Below, in pieces: positions 8,124 through 17,178 of a DNA stretch of 64,000 nucleotides. The notes beneath the pieces were generated by a model. It searched no databases, was not told the origin of the DNA, and was given only the letters and a program-made list of their open reading frames with translations. This DNA is from Stieleria mannarensis (GTDB lineage: Bacteria; Planctomycetota; Planctomycetia; Pirellulales; Pirellulaceae): NCBI RefSeq assembly GCF_014154935.1, contig NZ_JACEHH010000006.1:1-64000 (forward strand). Reading direction: 5' to 3'. Each line of letters opens with the position of its first letter. Within the stretch, counting starts at the first letter, position 1. The translations under genes and the position numbers were made by a program.

Positions 8124-10502
8124 ATGCAGACGAAATACCTTCTTTCGGAAAACGGACTCGCGTCGGCCACTCCATTGAACGACGCCGCCGCGGAAATCAC
8201 GGCTCACGTCGTTGACCGCTATTGGGTCCGTTGGCTGACGCGTTTTGCATGGCTGGCGGTCGTGTGCGGGATCATTGGGGCCGGGGCGACGTACGTCTGG
8301 ATGCGTTCTCAGCCCCCGGCGTTCCGTTCCGCCGCGTTGGTCCAGATCGACGCAGCGGATCCCCCGATGACGGGCGATGAATCAGAGCCCAGCCGGGCAG
8401 CGTCGCTCGGTGACGAAGTGTTCGTGGTACGGAGTGATCAGATCCTTCGTCGGGCAATCCGTCAAACGTCCCTGGGAGGCGTTGAACCGTTCACCGGAAT
8501 GACCGAGGCAGAGATTGCGACCCGACTTAGCAGCACCCCCGCACTTGTTGTCGAACCGGCCGGCGATCAGACATCCACCCGGGTGATACGGATCCGATAT
8601 GACGCAGCGACACCCACCGGTTCCCAGCAGGTGGTCCAAGGCATCTTGGACGCCTACGTGGGGTTCAGACAGGAGAGTTTTCAGCGGGGCGACGACGAAG
8701 CCATGGCTCGGATTTTGGCCTCGCGAGAAACGGCGCTCAAGGATCTTCAAGCACTGGAGCGACAACACGACGCGTTCTTGCAGCGGACGGAGTTGGTTTT
8801 CCTGGACGGCGAACCACAGAGCGTGCATCGCAAGATCGCAGACCGGTTCCTGGCCCAGCGCGAAGAGTTGATGATTGAACGGGCGGAGATCGAGAGTCGC
8901 ATTCGTTCGGCGGAGATCAATTTGGAACAAAGCGATCCGCGAACATTGATGCTCTCGTTAAAGGCGGAATCGGAAACAGCCTCCGATGCGATCAACCAGA
9001 GCCTGTCCAACCAATTGGACAGCTTGCGAAACGAGCTGCGCGATCGCGCGTCGGTGCGGATGCGTGAGACCGAGCAGACACCGTTGGAGATGGAACGGGA
9101 CAAGCTGTTGGAAAAGTTTGGGCGTCGCCATCCGCGGGTCCGTGAGGTTCAAACACAGATTGATGTCGTCAGCAAGCGGATTGCCCGAATGGAGGCGGAA
9201 GAGGACGAAAAGGAAGCGATGATCAAAAAGATCATGACGTTGGGCGGAAAACCCGATGCGGAAATCGATCCCCAGGCGGAGCTTCGTGCACGCGTCGAAC
9301 TTGCGATCAATGGCCTGAAGCAGCAACTCGAGTCACTCGATCGACAGCTCGAATCGGTCAACACGTCCTACGCCGAGGAATCGGCTGCGGCCAAGGCGGA
9401 GATTGAGGCGATTCGTGAATCCGAACGCTTCGAGCGGGACATCGCACGTCAACGCGAGCTGTACGAAAAGATCCTCGCGCGTATGGACGAAGTGAGTTTG
9501 CTGTCGAAGGATCGAGGTGTCGCGGTTTCGGTCCTGGAACATCCACGCGCCGGGCAGGCCGTCGAGCGTCCGCTGGAAAAACAGACACTGGCGGGTGGTT
9601 TAATCGGATTGGGCACCGGCATCTTGCTGGCGATGCTGTTGCCCCCACGACAGCGCGACGTGCCGATCCAAGTCCATCCAGGTCAATTCTTGTCGGCACC
9701 GGTGCTCGGGCAAATCCCGCTCATTGCACCACCGAAGGCATCAACGCGTACGGCGGGGGCTTTAGAACACCGACCTGACGCGTCGAAGCTCTGCACGGTG
9801 AGTGCACCGTATGGGCGAGCGGCGGAGAGTTTCAACACCATCCGCACCGCCCTGCTGTACGCTTCCGCTTCCCGCGATCATCGGATCATCCAGGTGACCA
9901 GCCTGAAGCCGGAAGTGGGCCGATCGACGGTGACGGCAAACCTGGCCGTTGCCTCGGCCAGGGACGGAAAGAAGGTGTTGCTGATCGACGCCGATCTGTG
10001 GCGTCCCAAGATGCAAGACTTGTTCGGACTGACCGATTCGCCCGGATTGCAGCGGATCCTGGAGGGGATTGCGTCGGCAAACAGCGGCAATGAGATCGCG
10101 GATCAAGTCATGCAGACGATTCAACAGGGACCGACGAGCAATTTGTCGGTGCTGCCGGCGGGAAAGTCACGCGAGAATCCTAGCGATCTCCTTTCGCCCA
10201 CGCGCGTCGCGGGGCTTTACGAGTCCCTTCGCGACCTGTTTGATCTGGTCCTGGTTGACATGCCGCCGCTCGCGTCGGTGTCGGCGTCGCGGGATTTGGC
10301 TCCGGTGGCCGATGCCGTTGCCGTGGTCATCGGTCCGAGCCCTCGAGATCTGGATCAGGCCATCAAGGCGACCGAAGCGTTGAAGAACGCTGATGCCACC
10401 GTGGTCGGCGTGATCATCAACGGCGTCGGAGAGGAAGGCGACGAGGTGGAAGGGCATCGGCTGTCGCCCGCGGCTCGTGATTTGCACCTGGAGTCTCCCT
10501 AA
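8124..10502 (+). CDS. Wzc-like chain-length / BY-kinase protein, P-loop degenerate
   Basis: A 792-residue polysaccharide copolymerase. It has an N-terminal Wzz domain with a membrane segment (about 40-60), a long periplasmic coiled coil (about 190-470), a second membrane segment (about 490-515), and a cytoplasmic CpsD/Wzc-like ATPase domain. Walker A' (LLIDADLWRP, Asp622) and Walker B (LVLVDMPP, Asp712) are intact. The P-loop reads KPEVGRST, with Arg600 in place of the catalytic Lys, and no tyrosine cluster follows at the C-terminus. Such proteins control exopolysaccharide length and export; kinase activity here is doubtful. An alternative GTG start lies at 8055. The TAA stop lies inside a downstream repeat element. 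Confidence 0.88.
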   Translation: MQTKYLLSENGLASATPLNDAAAEITAHVVDRYWVRWLTRFAWLAVVCGIIGAGATYVWMRSQPPAFRSAALVQIDAADPPMTGDESEPSRAASLGDEVFVVRSDQILRRAIRQTSLGGVEPFTGMTEAEIATRLSSTPALVVEPAGDQTSTRVIRIRYDAATPTGSQQVVQGILDAYVGFRQESFQRGDDEAMARILASRETALKDLQALERQHDAFLQRTELVFLDGEPQSVHRKIADRFLAQREELMIERAEIESRIRSAEINLEQSDPRTLMLSLKAESETASDAINQSLSNQLDSLRNELRDRASVRMRETEQTPLEMERDKLLEKFGRRHPRVREVQTQIDVVSKRIARMEAEEDEKEAMIKKIMTLGGKPDAEIDPQAELRARVELAINGLKQQLESLDRQLESVNTSYAEESAAAKAEIEAIRESERFERDIARQRELYEKILARMDEVSLLSKDRGVAVSVLEHPRAGQAVERPLEKQTLAGGLIGLGTGILLAMLLPPRQRDVPIQVHPGQFLSAPVLGQIPLIAPPKASTRTAGALEHRPDASKLCTVSAPYGRAAESFNTIRTALLYASASRDHRIIQVTSLKPEVGRSTVTANLAVASARDGKKVLLIDADLWRPKMQDLFGLTDSPGLQRILEGIASANSGNEIADQVMQTIQQGPTSNLSVLPAGKSRENPSDLLSPTRVAGLYESLRDLFDLVLVDMPPLASVSASRDLAPVADAVAVVIGPSPRDLDQAIKATEALKNADATVVGVIINGVGEEGDEVEGHRLSPAARDLHLESP

Positions 10503-10618
10503 ACCCGTAGCGGAAGCCGCCAAGGCTTTCGACTCGCAGCAGTCCACACGGAAAAAGCCGAAATTCTTGGCGAATTCCGCTACCACATACGCCCCTTGCC
10601 GGGTTTAGAGACAAAGCT
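10499..10618. repeat. MITE-like palindromic repeat, copy 1
   Basis: Outer ends CTAAACCCG and CGGGTTTAG are inverted, as are the inner arms GTAGCGGAAGCCGCCAAG (from 10507) and CTTGGCGAATTCCGCTAC (ending 10583). Most of it is nearly identical to 16654-16782, but the left terminus is shortened. It overlaps the last codon and the stop of the upstream Wzc-like gene. Confidence 0.9.
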
Positions 10619-10627
10619 AGGATCGCG

Positions 10628-12043
10628 TTAGCACTCGCTGAGATTGACGGAGATCTGGCCGGCCAAGCCGCCTTCGGAGGTTTCTTTGTACTTGGAGTTC
10701 ATGTCCTGTGCGGTTTCCCACATTGTGCGGACGACGGCGTCTAGCGAGACGCGGGCATCGTCGGGGTCGCGACCGAGCGCGATCTGTGACGCGGTGATGG
10801 CTTTGATTGCTCCGAAGGCATTGCGTTCGATACATGGAATTTGAACCAGCCCGCCGATCGGATCGCAGGTCATCCCGAGGTGGTGTTCCATGGCGATTTC
10901 GGCGGCCATCGTTGCCTGACGCGGCGAACCGCCCAGGCATTCGGTGAGCGCCGCGGCGGCCATCGCCGAGGAGACACCGATTTCGGCTTGGCAGCCACCC
11001 ATGGCCGCCGAGATCGTGGCGCCCTTTTTGAAGATGCAACCGATTTCCGCGGCCGTCAGCAAGAAGTCTGCAAACCAATCGTCGTCACTATCGCAGAAGC
11101 ATTCGAAATACAACAGGACGGCGGGCATGACGCCGGCCGCTCCATTGGTCGGCGCCGTCACCACGCGTCCAAACGCCGCGTTTTCCTCGTTCACCGCCAA
11201 GGCGAAACAACTGACCCAATCCATGACCGACTGAAAGTCTCGCGGTTGTTGCCCGAGCGTAGCGATCCACTGCTGGCGGTCCGGTGGACAGGCATGACCG
11301 AGTAAACGTCGTGCCGCCGTCGGGGCGCGGCGCCGGACATTCAAACCGCCCGGCAGGATCCCTTCGGTCATGCACCCGCGATGGATGCAATCCAACATCG
11401 TCTCGCGAATCGCGGCAAGACCGTCACGAATCGCTGTGTCATCCCGCCACGTCCGCTCGTTTTGCATCACCACTTCGCTGATCCGTAGTGATTGGCGTTC
11501 GCAGTGACCGAGTAAATCGTCTGCGCGGTCAATCGGAAACGGCAAGTCGACCGAATGGCTGGTCGACGATTGCTCACCCTCTTGGACGATGAAACCGCCA
11601 CCGACCGAAAAAAAGATCGCCTCTGTCTGTTCGCCCTCAGCGAACCACGCGGTGAAACGCATGGCGTTGGGGTGTTGGGGCAGTTGCTGGTCGAAATGAA
11701 AACGGATGTCAGCCGTCGGGTCAAAGGCAACGTCGGTCTGACCGAGTCGGATCGTTCGGTCCGCAGCGATCTGGCGGAGATACCGGTCGGTCGAATCGAC
11801 ATTGATCGTCGTCGGATCGTGACCACACAATCCCAGCTGCACGGCAACATCGGTTCCATGCCCCTTTCCTGTTTTGGCCAGCGAGCCATAGAGGTCAACA
11901 ACGATCCGCTGAACCGCTGCCCTGTTCGGCCCGAGTTGATCGACGAACTGCAGGGCGGCTCGCCAGGGGCCCATCGTATGGGAACTGGAGGGGCCCACCC
12001 CGATCTTGAACATGTCGAAGACGCTTAGCGATTGATGTTGCAT
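10628..12043 (-). CDS. sdaA: L-serine ammonia-lyase (single-chain, Fe-S type)
   Basis: A 471-residue L-serine dehydratase of the iron-sulfur type, with fused beta and alpha domains as in SdaA. Landmarks: [15 protein letters not shown] at the N-terminus, [21 protein letters not shown] in the alpha domain, [12 protein letters not shown] carrying cluster cysteines, and a C-terminal GGLAG. It deaminates L-serine to pyruvate and ammonia in the cytoplasm using a [4Fe-4S] cluster. The start used ([12 protein letters not shown]) matches the family N-terminus; in-frame starts further upstream would add a poorly conserved leader. The gene is divergent from the ATP-grasp operon. Confidence 0.95.
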   Translation of the reverse strand: MQHQSLSVFDMFKIGVGPSSSHTMGPWRAALQFVDQLGPNRAAVQRIVVDLYGSLAKTGKGHGTDVAVQLGLCGHDPTTINVDSTDRYLRQIAADRTIRLGQTDVAFDPTADIRFHFDQQLPQHPNAMRFTAWFAEGEQTEAIFFSVGGGFIVQEGEQSSTSHSVDLPFPIDRADDLLGHCERQSLRISEVVMQNERTWRDDTAIRDGLAAIRETMLDCIHRGCMTEGILPGGLNVRRRAPTAARRLLGHACPPDRQQWIATLGQQPRDFQSVMDWVSCFALAVNEENAAFGRVVTAPTNGAAGVMPAVLLYFECFCDSDDDWFADFLLTAAEIGCIFKKGATISAAMGGCQAEIGVSSAMAAAALTECLGGSPRQATMAAEIAMEHHLGMTCDPIGGLVQIPCIERNAFGAIKAITASQIALGRDPDDARVSLDAVVRTMWETAQDMNSKYKETSEGGLAGQISVNLSEC

Positions 12044-12437
12044 TGCCGAAGGCATTGTCGAGGGGGCTGTGGACGAGAGGCCGCCGCCTGCCACTAATCC
12101 TTGCGTTGAAAGTGGACGTCTTGGAGTGCATGTCCCGAGGGGCACTTTTTAGATCGCCCCAAGCCGATACGCAACGCACGCTCCGAAGTGTTTTGGATCC
12201 GTACTGTGGAGGGACATTCGCATTTGGGGGAACACCTCCAGCCCCGGCGTCTGACGACCCACGCAACCGCCAGAAATCAGCTGTTTGGAAAACCTTTGCA
12301 TTCGTCTTGCAGGGTTAGCCGATCGATCCAAACGACGGCGAACTCCGCCTACGCAGCAGGCACCCTATGCAGCAGGCACCACGAGCTCGCACCTCCACTC
12401 CCTTCCGCCGATCTCTCCTCCCACCCCAAAGCGTTCC
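12044..12437. other. Divergent intergenic region
   Basis: 394 bp between the starts of the serine dehydratase (minus) and the ATP-grasp gene (plus). It must hold both promoters, but I see no convincing sigma-70 hexamers, operator symmetry or riboswitch-like fold. The upstream extension of the ATP-grasp frame through this region is Pro/Ser-rich and probably not translated. Confidence 0.45.
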
Positions 12438-13799
12438 GTGTCTACCGATCAATTTGAACTCGACCTCGAACGGTCCAATCCGACATTCGATTTTTTGCGT
12501 GGTCTTCGAAAGGCCCAGGCATCAGGGAAGAGCCTGTCGAGCATGATGATGGAGATCTTTCGTCTGCGGCGTGGACGTGGACGGCTGAAGCCCGACGAGT
12601 ATTTCATGTACGAGCTGTACGATGACGCTCGTTACACGCCGGAAACGAAACAAACGTTTCTCAGCCAAAGCAACATGATGTTCGATTCGCCCTGGACCGA
12701 GGTCGCTCGGGACAAACAGATCCTGTCGGCATTGTTGCAAGGGTTGGGATTGCCGACGCCGGAAACGCAGGCCATCGTTCACTCCACGCGAACCTACCCA
12801 GGTGCCGCCGCGCTGCGTGGCCGAGACGACGTGTGTCGCTTTTTGCGAAGCGAAGCGAAGTACCCGATTTTCGGCAAACCCTTCGATTGCGCCTGCAGCG
12901 TCGGGACCGCCAAGATCACCGGTTACGACAAAGCCGCAGACGCGGTCATCGTCGGCGACGGGCATCGAGTCCCGGTTGAAAAGATCGCCGACTTGGTCGA
13001 GCAACTCGGACGCGCCTACCTGTTCCAAACCCTGATGCTGCCTCACGATTCGATCGCAAAGCTGATCGGGCCGTGCGTCAGCTCGGTTCGCATGTTCGTG
13101 ATGTCGGACGACAACGGATGCGATTTGTTCCGGGCTTCCTGGAAGATTCCCGCGACGGCCAACGACGCAGACAATTTTTGGCGTGCGGGCAACATGTTGG
13201 CCGGGATCGATGTCGAGACGGGAAAGATCGGTCGCACGTTGATCCGAAAGGGTGGCGGTACCGAACCGATCGAAGCGCATCCCATCACCAACGTCAAGTT
13301 CTCTGAGATGACGTTCCCGCATTGGGACCAGATGCGTGACGTGGTGTTGAGTGCCGCGACACATTTGCCGTCCTGCCACTTCCAAGGCTGGGACGTCGCG
13401 ATGACCGACCGCGGGCCGGTGTTGGTCGAATTGGAAGGCGACGGCGGAAACCCGATCATGGAGCAACTGTGCTTTGACAGCGGCCTGCTGAACGAGCGTT
13501 ACCTGGCGATCATCGATCGAATCGCAGAGCGAGAGAAGGAAGGCCAGTCGGACCGGCGCAAGCGAGGCCGACAAGAGTTCAAGCAAAGTATCGTGTCGCT
13601 TGCATCGGCGAAACCCAGTGCCGACGTCTCGCCGGACGAGGAGCTGCAAGACACTGTGGAGCTGCACAATGTCGCGGAGCAACAAGAGACGGCGGAACCG
13701 AAGGCTGAGGAAGTGGAATCCGCGAGCAAACCGGCTCCCATCGTCGTCCCCGGTGCCCCCGGCGGACTGCAAAGCGGAGCCAACACCTCGGTTCATTAG
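12438..13799 (+). CDS. ATP-grasp ligase (sugar-transfer-associated type)
   Basis: A protein of about 453 residues resembling the ATPgrasp_ST family. Visible: a helical N-terminal part with YELYDD, a mid-section YPIFGKPFDCACSVG matching the lysine-bearing ATP-binding strand of ATP-grasp enzymes, SSVRMFVM, and a C-terminal GPVLVELEGDGGNP with the metal-binding Glu/Asn residues. Members ligate a carboxylate to an amine or thiol, or modify sugars; the substrate here is unknown. The last about 60 residues are acidic and low-complexity. The start is uncertain: GTG at 12438 is preferred over an ATG at 12285. It begins a three-gene operon, 4 bp ahead of the PLP enzyme. Confidence 0.8.
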   Translation: MSTDQFELDLERSNPTFDFLRGLRKAQASGKSLSSMMMEIFRLRRGRGRLKPDEYFMYELYDDARYTPETKQTFLSQSNMMFDSPWTEVARDKQILSALLQGLGLPTPETQAIVHSTRTYPGAAALRGRDDVCRFLRSEAKYPIFGKPFDCACSVGTAKITGYDKAADAVIVGDGHRVPVEKIADLVEQLGRAYLFQTLMLPHDSIAKLIGPCVSSVRMFVMSDDNGCDLFRASWKIPATANDADNFWRAGNMLAGIDVETGKIGRTLIRKGGGTEPIEAHPITNVKFSEMTFPHWDQMRDVVLSAATHLPSCHFQGWDVAMTDRGPVLVELEGDGGNPIMEQLCFDSGLLNERYLAIIDRIAEREKEGQSDRRKRGRQEFKQSIVSLASAKPSADVSPDEELQDTVELHNVAEQQETAEPKAEEVESASKPAPIVVPGAPGGLQSGANTSVH

Positions 13800-13803
13800 T
13801 TCC

Positions 13804-15324
13804 ATGTGGCAACGTGATCTCAATCAAAGTTACGCCGAACTGATCACGGCCGGGTGCGACAGTCGCCTGGTCCCGGGGTCCGACGGGCTGAATCGATACG
13901 GGTGCAGCGTTTGGCCGCGCCGAGCGATTGCGTTGGGTTCGTGCAGTTGTTCCAGCCCATCGCCGCGTGGCGTTGCGGCCGCGGAACAATTGCTCGCCGA
14001 ACTGCAATCGGCGAACGACCGATCACCGATCGTCGACCAGACGCTCGGCGAGATTCGATCCTGTCTCCGCAGGCACTTGCAGTTGGCCGATGAGACCGAC
14101 ATCGCGTTGACGCCATCGGGAACGGATGCGGAATTGCTGGCCGTGTCGATTGCCGATCGCGATCCCGACCGAAGGATCGTCAATATCGTCGTGGGGCCGG
14201 ATGAAGTGGGCAGCGGAACGTTGCGTGCCGCTTCTGGACGACACTACGACGACCGAGTTCCCCACGGCGACCGAGTCGTTCCCGGCGGCCCGGTCGACGC
14301 AGGTCTGGCGCGAAGGATCCAAACCGAAACGGTGCAAATCCGTCATTCGGATGGGAAAATCCGCGCCGCCATGGAGATCGACGCGGAAATCCACGAACGG
14401 GTATCTACCGCGGTTTCGGGCGGACATCAGGTCTTGCTGCACGCGGTCGCGCACTCCAAAACCGGTGTCTTCGCGCCTCGATTGCGAGTCTTGGATCTAA
14501 TTCAATCGCATCTGCACCGCGATGTGGTCGTGTTGATCGATGCGGCACAGGCGCGTCTGGGCCGTGGATTTGCGACGGTCGGTTATCGGGCATTGCTGGA
14601 ACGCGGATTCATGATCAACGTGACCGGATCAAAGTTCTTCGGCGGGCCACCGTTTTCTGCCGCCCTGTTGGTCCCCCGATCGATGCAGATCGAAGGGCGG
14701 TCGCGTGGAATCCCGGCGGCGCTGGGCAGCTACTTTAGCGGTGCCGAAATGCCGAAGTCTTGGACTTCGATTCGCAACTCGCTGGATCCGTGGATCAATC
14801 TTCCGGCACTGTTGCGTTGGAAAGCGGCGATGGCGGAGATCACCTCGTTCGCTTCGATCGCAACACAGTCGATCAGCGAGATCATGGCGCGGTTTGCCGA
14901 GTCGACGGTTCGGCACCTTTCCCGTCGACGGGAGATCGAACTGTGCGATTCGTTTGACCATCGCGACTCGGATTGGGCGGACGGGAACATACAACCCTGT
15001 CCGACCGTGTTTTCATTCTTCGTCAATGATGGCACCAATCGATTCGACAAGCCTGCGTTGATTCGGTTGCACCGCAGTGTCAACGACGCGCAACACTCGA
15101 TGCCAATCCACCTCGGACAACCCGTGACGCTCGCCCCGGGCCACCATGTGTTGAGAATCGCCTTGGGCGCTCCGCTGGTGACCCAGATCGCAACCGACAT
15201 TCAATGGGGGCGTAATCTGGAGCAACGTTTGGATTCATTGGACGACCATCTCAGCAGGGTGGCCGATCAGATTGCCACCCAATCACACCACATTCACCCG
15301 ACGCAGGAACAGGTGCAGAGATAA
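13804..15324 (+). CDS. PLP-dependent enzyme, aminotransferase fold type I
   Basis: A 506-residue protein with the layout of class V aminotransferase / kynureninase-like enzymes. It has a small-domain N-terminus with a conserved DGLNRYGC segment, LTPSGTDAELLA near the phosphate-binding turn, VVLIDAAQAR for the Asp that holds the pyridine nitrogen, and TGSKFFGGPP, where the Lys is the probable Schiff-base residue. The final about 60 residues are helical. The reaction cannot be told from sequence: transamination, desulfuration or decarboxylation are all possible. It is tightly linked to the genes on both sides (4 bp and 2 bp gaps), so it should act in the same pathway. Confidence 0.8.
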   Translation: MWQRDLNQSYAELITAGCDSRLVPGSDGLNRYGCSVWPRRAIALGSCSCSSPSPRGVAAAEQLLAELQSANDRSPIVDQTLGEIRSCLRRHLQLADETDIALTPSGTDAELLAVSIADRDPDRRIVNIVVGPDEVGSGTLRAASGRHYDDRVPHGDRVVPGGPVDAGLARRIQTETVQIRHSDGKIRAAMEIDAEIHERVSTAVSGGHQVLLHAVAHSKTGVFAPRLRVLDLIQSHLHRDVVVLIDAAQARLGRGFATVGYRALLERGFMINVTGSKFFGGPPFSAALLVPRSMQIEGRSRGIPAALGSYFSGAEMPKSWTSIRNSLDPWINLPALLRWKAAMAEITSFASIATQSISEIMARFAESTVRHLSRRREIELCDSFDHRDSDWADGNIQPCPTVFSFFVNDGTNRFDKPALIRLHRSVNDAQHSMPIHLGQPVTLAPGHHVLRIALGAPLVTQIATDIQWGRNLEQRLDSLDDHLSRVADQIATQSHHIHPTQEQVQR

Positions 15325-15326
15325 CG

Positions 15327-16637
15327 ATGACGATCGATGCAACCGCCGTAGATTCCGTTTCGACAAGAATTGATCAATCCCGCGCCGAGTGGATTCTCCG
15401 GTCGGCGCTAGAATCCGGTTTGTTGCCCGAGCACGCGTCATCGTTTCTGGTCCACGACCTGGAACGGATGAAACAACGTCTGGGCGAATTCAAACATGCG
15501 TTTCCCTCCAGCACCCGACACTCGCTGGCGATCAAGGCGAATCCGCTGGTCGAAGTGTTGAAGGTTGCGGTTGCCGAGGGGTTTGGGCTGGAGGCGGCGA
15601 GCATCGAGGAAGTGGAGTTGGCGATCGCCGCCGGATGCCCGCACAATAAAATCGTGTTTGATTCTCCCGCCAAAACGGTTTGGGAAATCGAACATGGATT
15701 GCGATGCGGTGTGATTTTAAACGTTGACAATTTTATCGAGTTGTCTCGGGTCGACGAGGCGATCCGCCGGGGCGGTTCGAAATCGGCGATCGGGCTGAGG
15801 ATCAACCCCGAGGTCGGATCGGGAAGCATCGCCCACACCAGCGTCGGCAGCGTCGGATCCAAGTTTGGTCTGTCGATCTCGGATCAGCGGGAACAGATCA
15901 TCCAGGCGTACGCCACGCATCCGTGGCTGGTTGGGATTCACACGCATGTCGGTTCGCAAGGTTGCGGTGTCAAGTTGCTGTGCGAAGCGGTTGCCAAGGT
16001 GGAGCGATTGCGGCGCGAGATCGAATCGGAAGTGGGCCGGCCGATTTCGATTTTCAACATCGGCGGTGGTTTGCCGGCCGCCTATCTGGCCGACGACAAC
16101 CCGCCGACGCCGGCGGAGTATGCCGACCAATTGCGTCAGTCGGTCCCGGGGCTGTTCCAAGCCGACACGACCATGATGACGGAATTCGGTCGTGCGATTC
16201 AGGCGGGTTGCGGGTTGGCATTCAGCCGTGTCGAAACGGTCCGCCGGTTGCCGAACTCAAGAAAGCTGGCCGTGATTCACCTGGGGGCAGACTTTCTATT
16301 GCGGCCCGTTTACCGCGGCGACGACTGGAAACATGAGTTCTTTGTGTTTGACCGACAGGGGAAAATCTCCACGGAACACGACGAACCGGTGACGATTGCA
16401 GGCCCGTTGTGCTTTTCTGGTGACATTCTGGCGGATCAACTCTCGATTCCAAGTGTGAAGGAGCATGATTGGATTGCGATCCGGGATTGTGGCGCGTACA
16501 CGTTGAGCATGTGGTCGCGACACTGCAATCGAGCGATTCCCGCCGTGCTTGGTTTTGATCAGGGGCGTCTGTCGATGCTTCGCCCCAGCGAAACGGTGGC
16601 AGACATCGTGCAATTGTGGAGCAGCGGTTCCGAATGA
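15327..16637 (+). CDS. DAP/ornithine decarboxylase-like enzyme (fold type III)
   Basis: A 436-residue PLP enzyme of the alanine-racemase-like barrel type. The PLP lysine is in LAIKANPL. Other landmarks are EAASIEEVELA, FDSPAK, HTHVGSQ, the phosphate-binding FNIGGGLP, and CGAYTLSMW near the C-terminus, as in diaminopimelate and carboxynorspermidine decarboxylases. It probably decarboxylates a basic or amino-acid-derived substrate. Its place in an operon with an ATP-grasp ligase and a second PLP enzyme argues against plain lysine biosynthesis. It ends 16 bp before the MITE-like repeat copy 2. Confidence 0.88.
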   Translation: MTIDATAVDSVSTRIDQSRAEWILRSALESGLLPEHASSFLVHDLERMKQRLGEFKHAFPSSTRHSLAIKANPLVEVLKVAVAEGFGLEAASIEEVELAIAAGCPHNKIVFDSPAKTVWEIEHGLRCGVILNVDNFIELSRVDEAIRRGGSKSAIGLRINPEVGSGSIAHTSVGSVGSKFGLSISDQREQIIQAYATHPWLVGIHTHVGSQGCGVKLLCEAVAKVERLRREIESEVGRPISIFNIGGGLPAAYLADDNPPTPAEYADQLRQSVPGLFQADTTMMTEFGRAIQAGCGLAFSRVETVRRLPNSRKLAVIHLGADFLLRPVYRGDDWKHEFFVFDRQGKISTEHDEPVTIAGPLCFSGDILADQLSIPSVKEHDWIAIRDCGAYTLSMWSRHCNRAIPAVLGFDQGRLSMLRPSETVADIVQLWSSGSE

Positions 16638-16653
16638 TTTGGGGGGCGACGAG

Positions 16654-16782
16654 GCTTTGTCCCTAAACCCGTAGCGGAAGCCGCCAAGGCTTTCGTCTCG
16701 CAGCAGTTCGCACGGGGAAACCCGAAATTCTTGGCGAATTCCGCTACCACATACGCCCCTTGCCGGGTTCAGGGACAAAGCC
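16654..16782. repeat. MITE-like palindromic repeat, copy 2 (complete)
   Basis: A 129-bp element with 19-bp terminal inverted repeats: GGCTTTGTCCCTAAACCCG at 16654-16672 and CGGGTTCAGGGACAAAGCC at 16764-16782, one mismatch. Inner arms GTAGCGGAAGCCGCCAAG and CTTGGCGAATTCCGCTAC match copy 1 at 10499-10618 and the core at 48811-48882. It encodes nothing; no obvious target duplication flanks it. Confidence 0.92.
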
Positions 16783-17178
16783 TAGCTGGACAGCGCCACC
16801 TTGCACAAAAGCACCATGGATCGTTCTGCAAACGTAGCTACCTTCGCCAGAACGTGGATCCCCAGGGCCTTCGTTGCGAATCAAATGGAATCGTCGCTGT
16901 GTTCTTCGAACTCGGCACGCAAATAAGCGCAGCTTTGCCCGCGCCGACCTAGAGTTGGTGCGGTTTTGGGAGATCACGCTCCTGGCATGGAGGTTCGAGT
17001 GCAGCGAGGGGAGGGGCGACTCGTGGCGTTTGCGTCAATCCGAGCCACAACGAACCCTCCCCGCGTCGTCGCTCACTCCTCCGCGACCCTCCTAAGGGGA
17101 GGGTGACGTCGTAAACGTCTGTTAAATCAGAGGGTAAAAACCGCCGGACCTCCCTCGGGGAGGGAAACGACTGTCGAT
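16783..17178. other. Intergenic region with GGGAG hairpins
   Basis: No gene seen. It holds two short palindromes, ACCCTCCTAAGGGGAGGGT (17086-17104) and CCTCCCTCGGGGAGG (near 17149), similar in style to hairpins at 37146-37166 and 43493-43531. They lie beyond the stop of the minus-strand cytochrome fusion gene and may stabilise or end transcripts; neither has a U-tract. Confidence 0.5.

Noticed and set aside
12522-13823. 433-codon minus-strand frame opposite the ATP-grasp gene
   Set aside because: A shadow frame of high-GC coding DNA; the plus strand carries clear ATP-grasp motifs.
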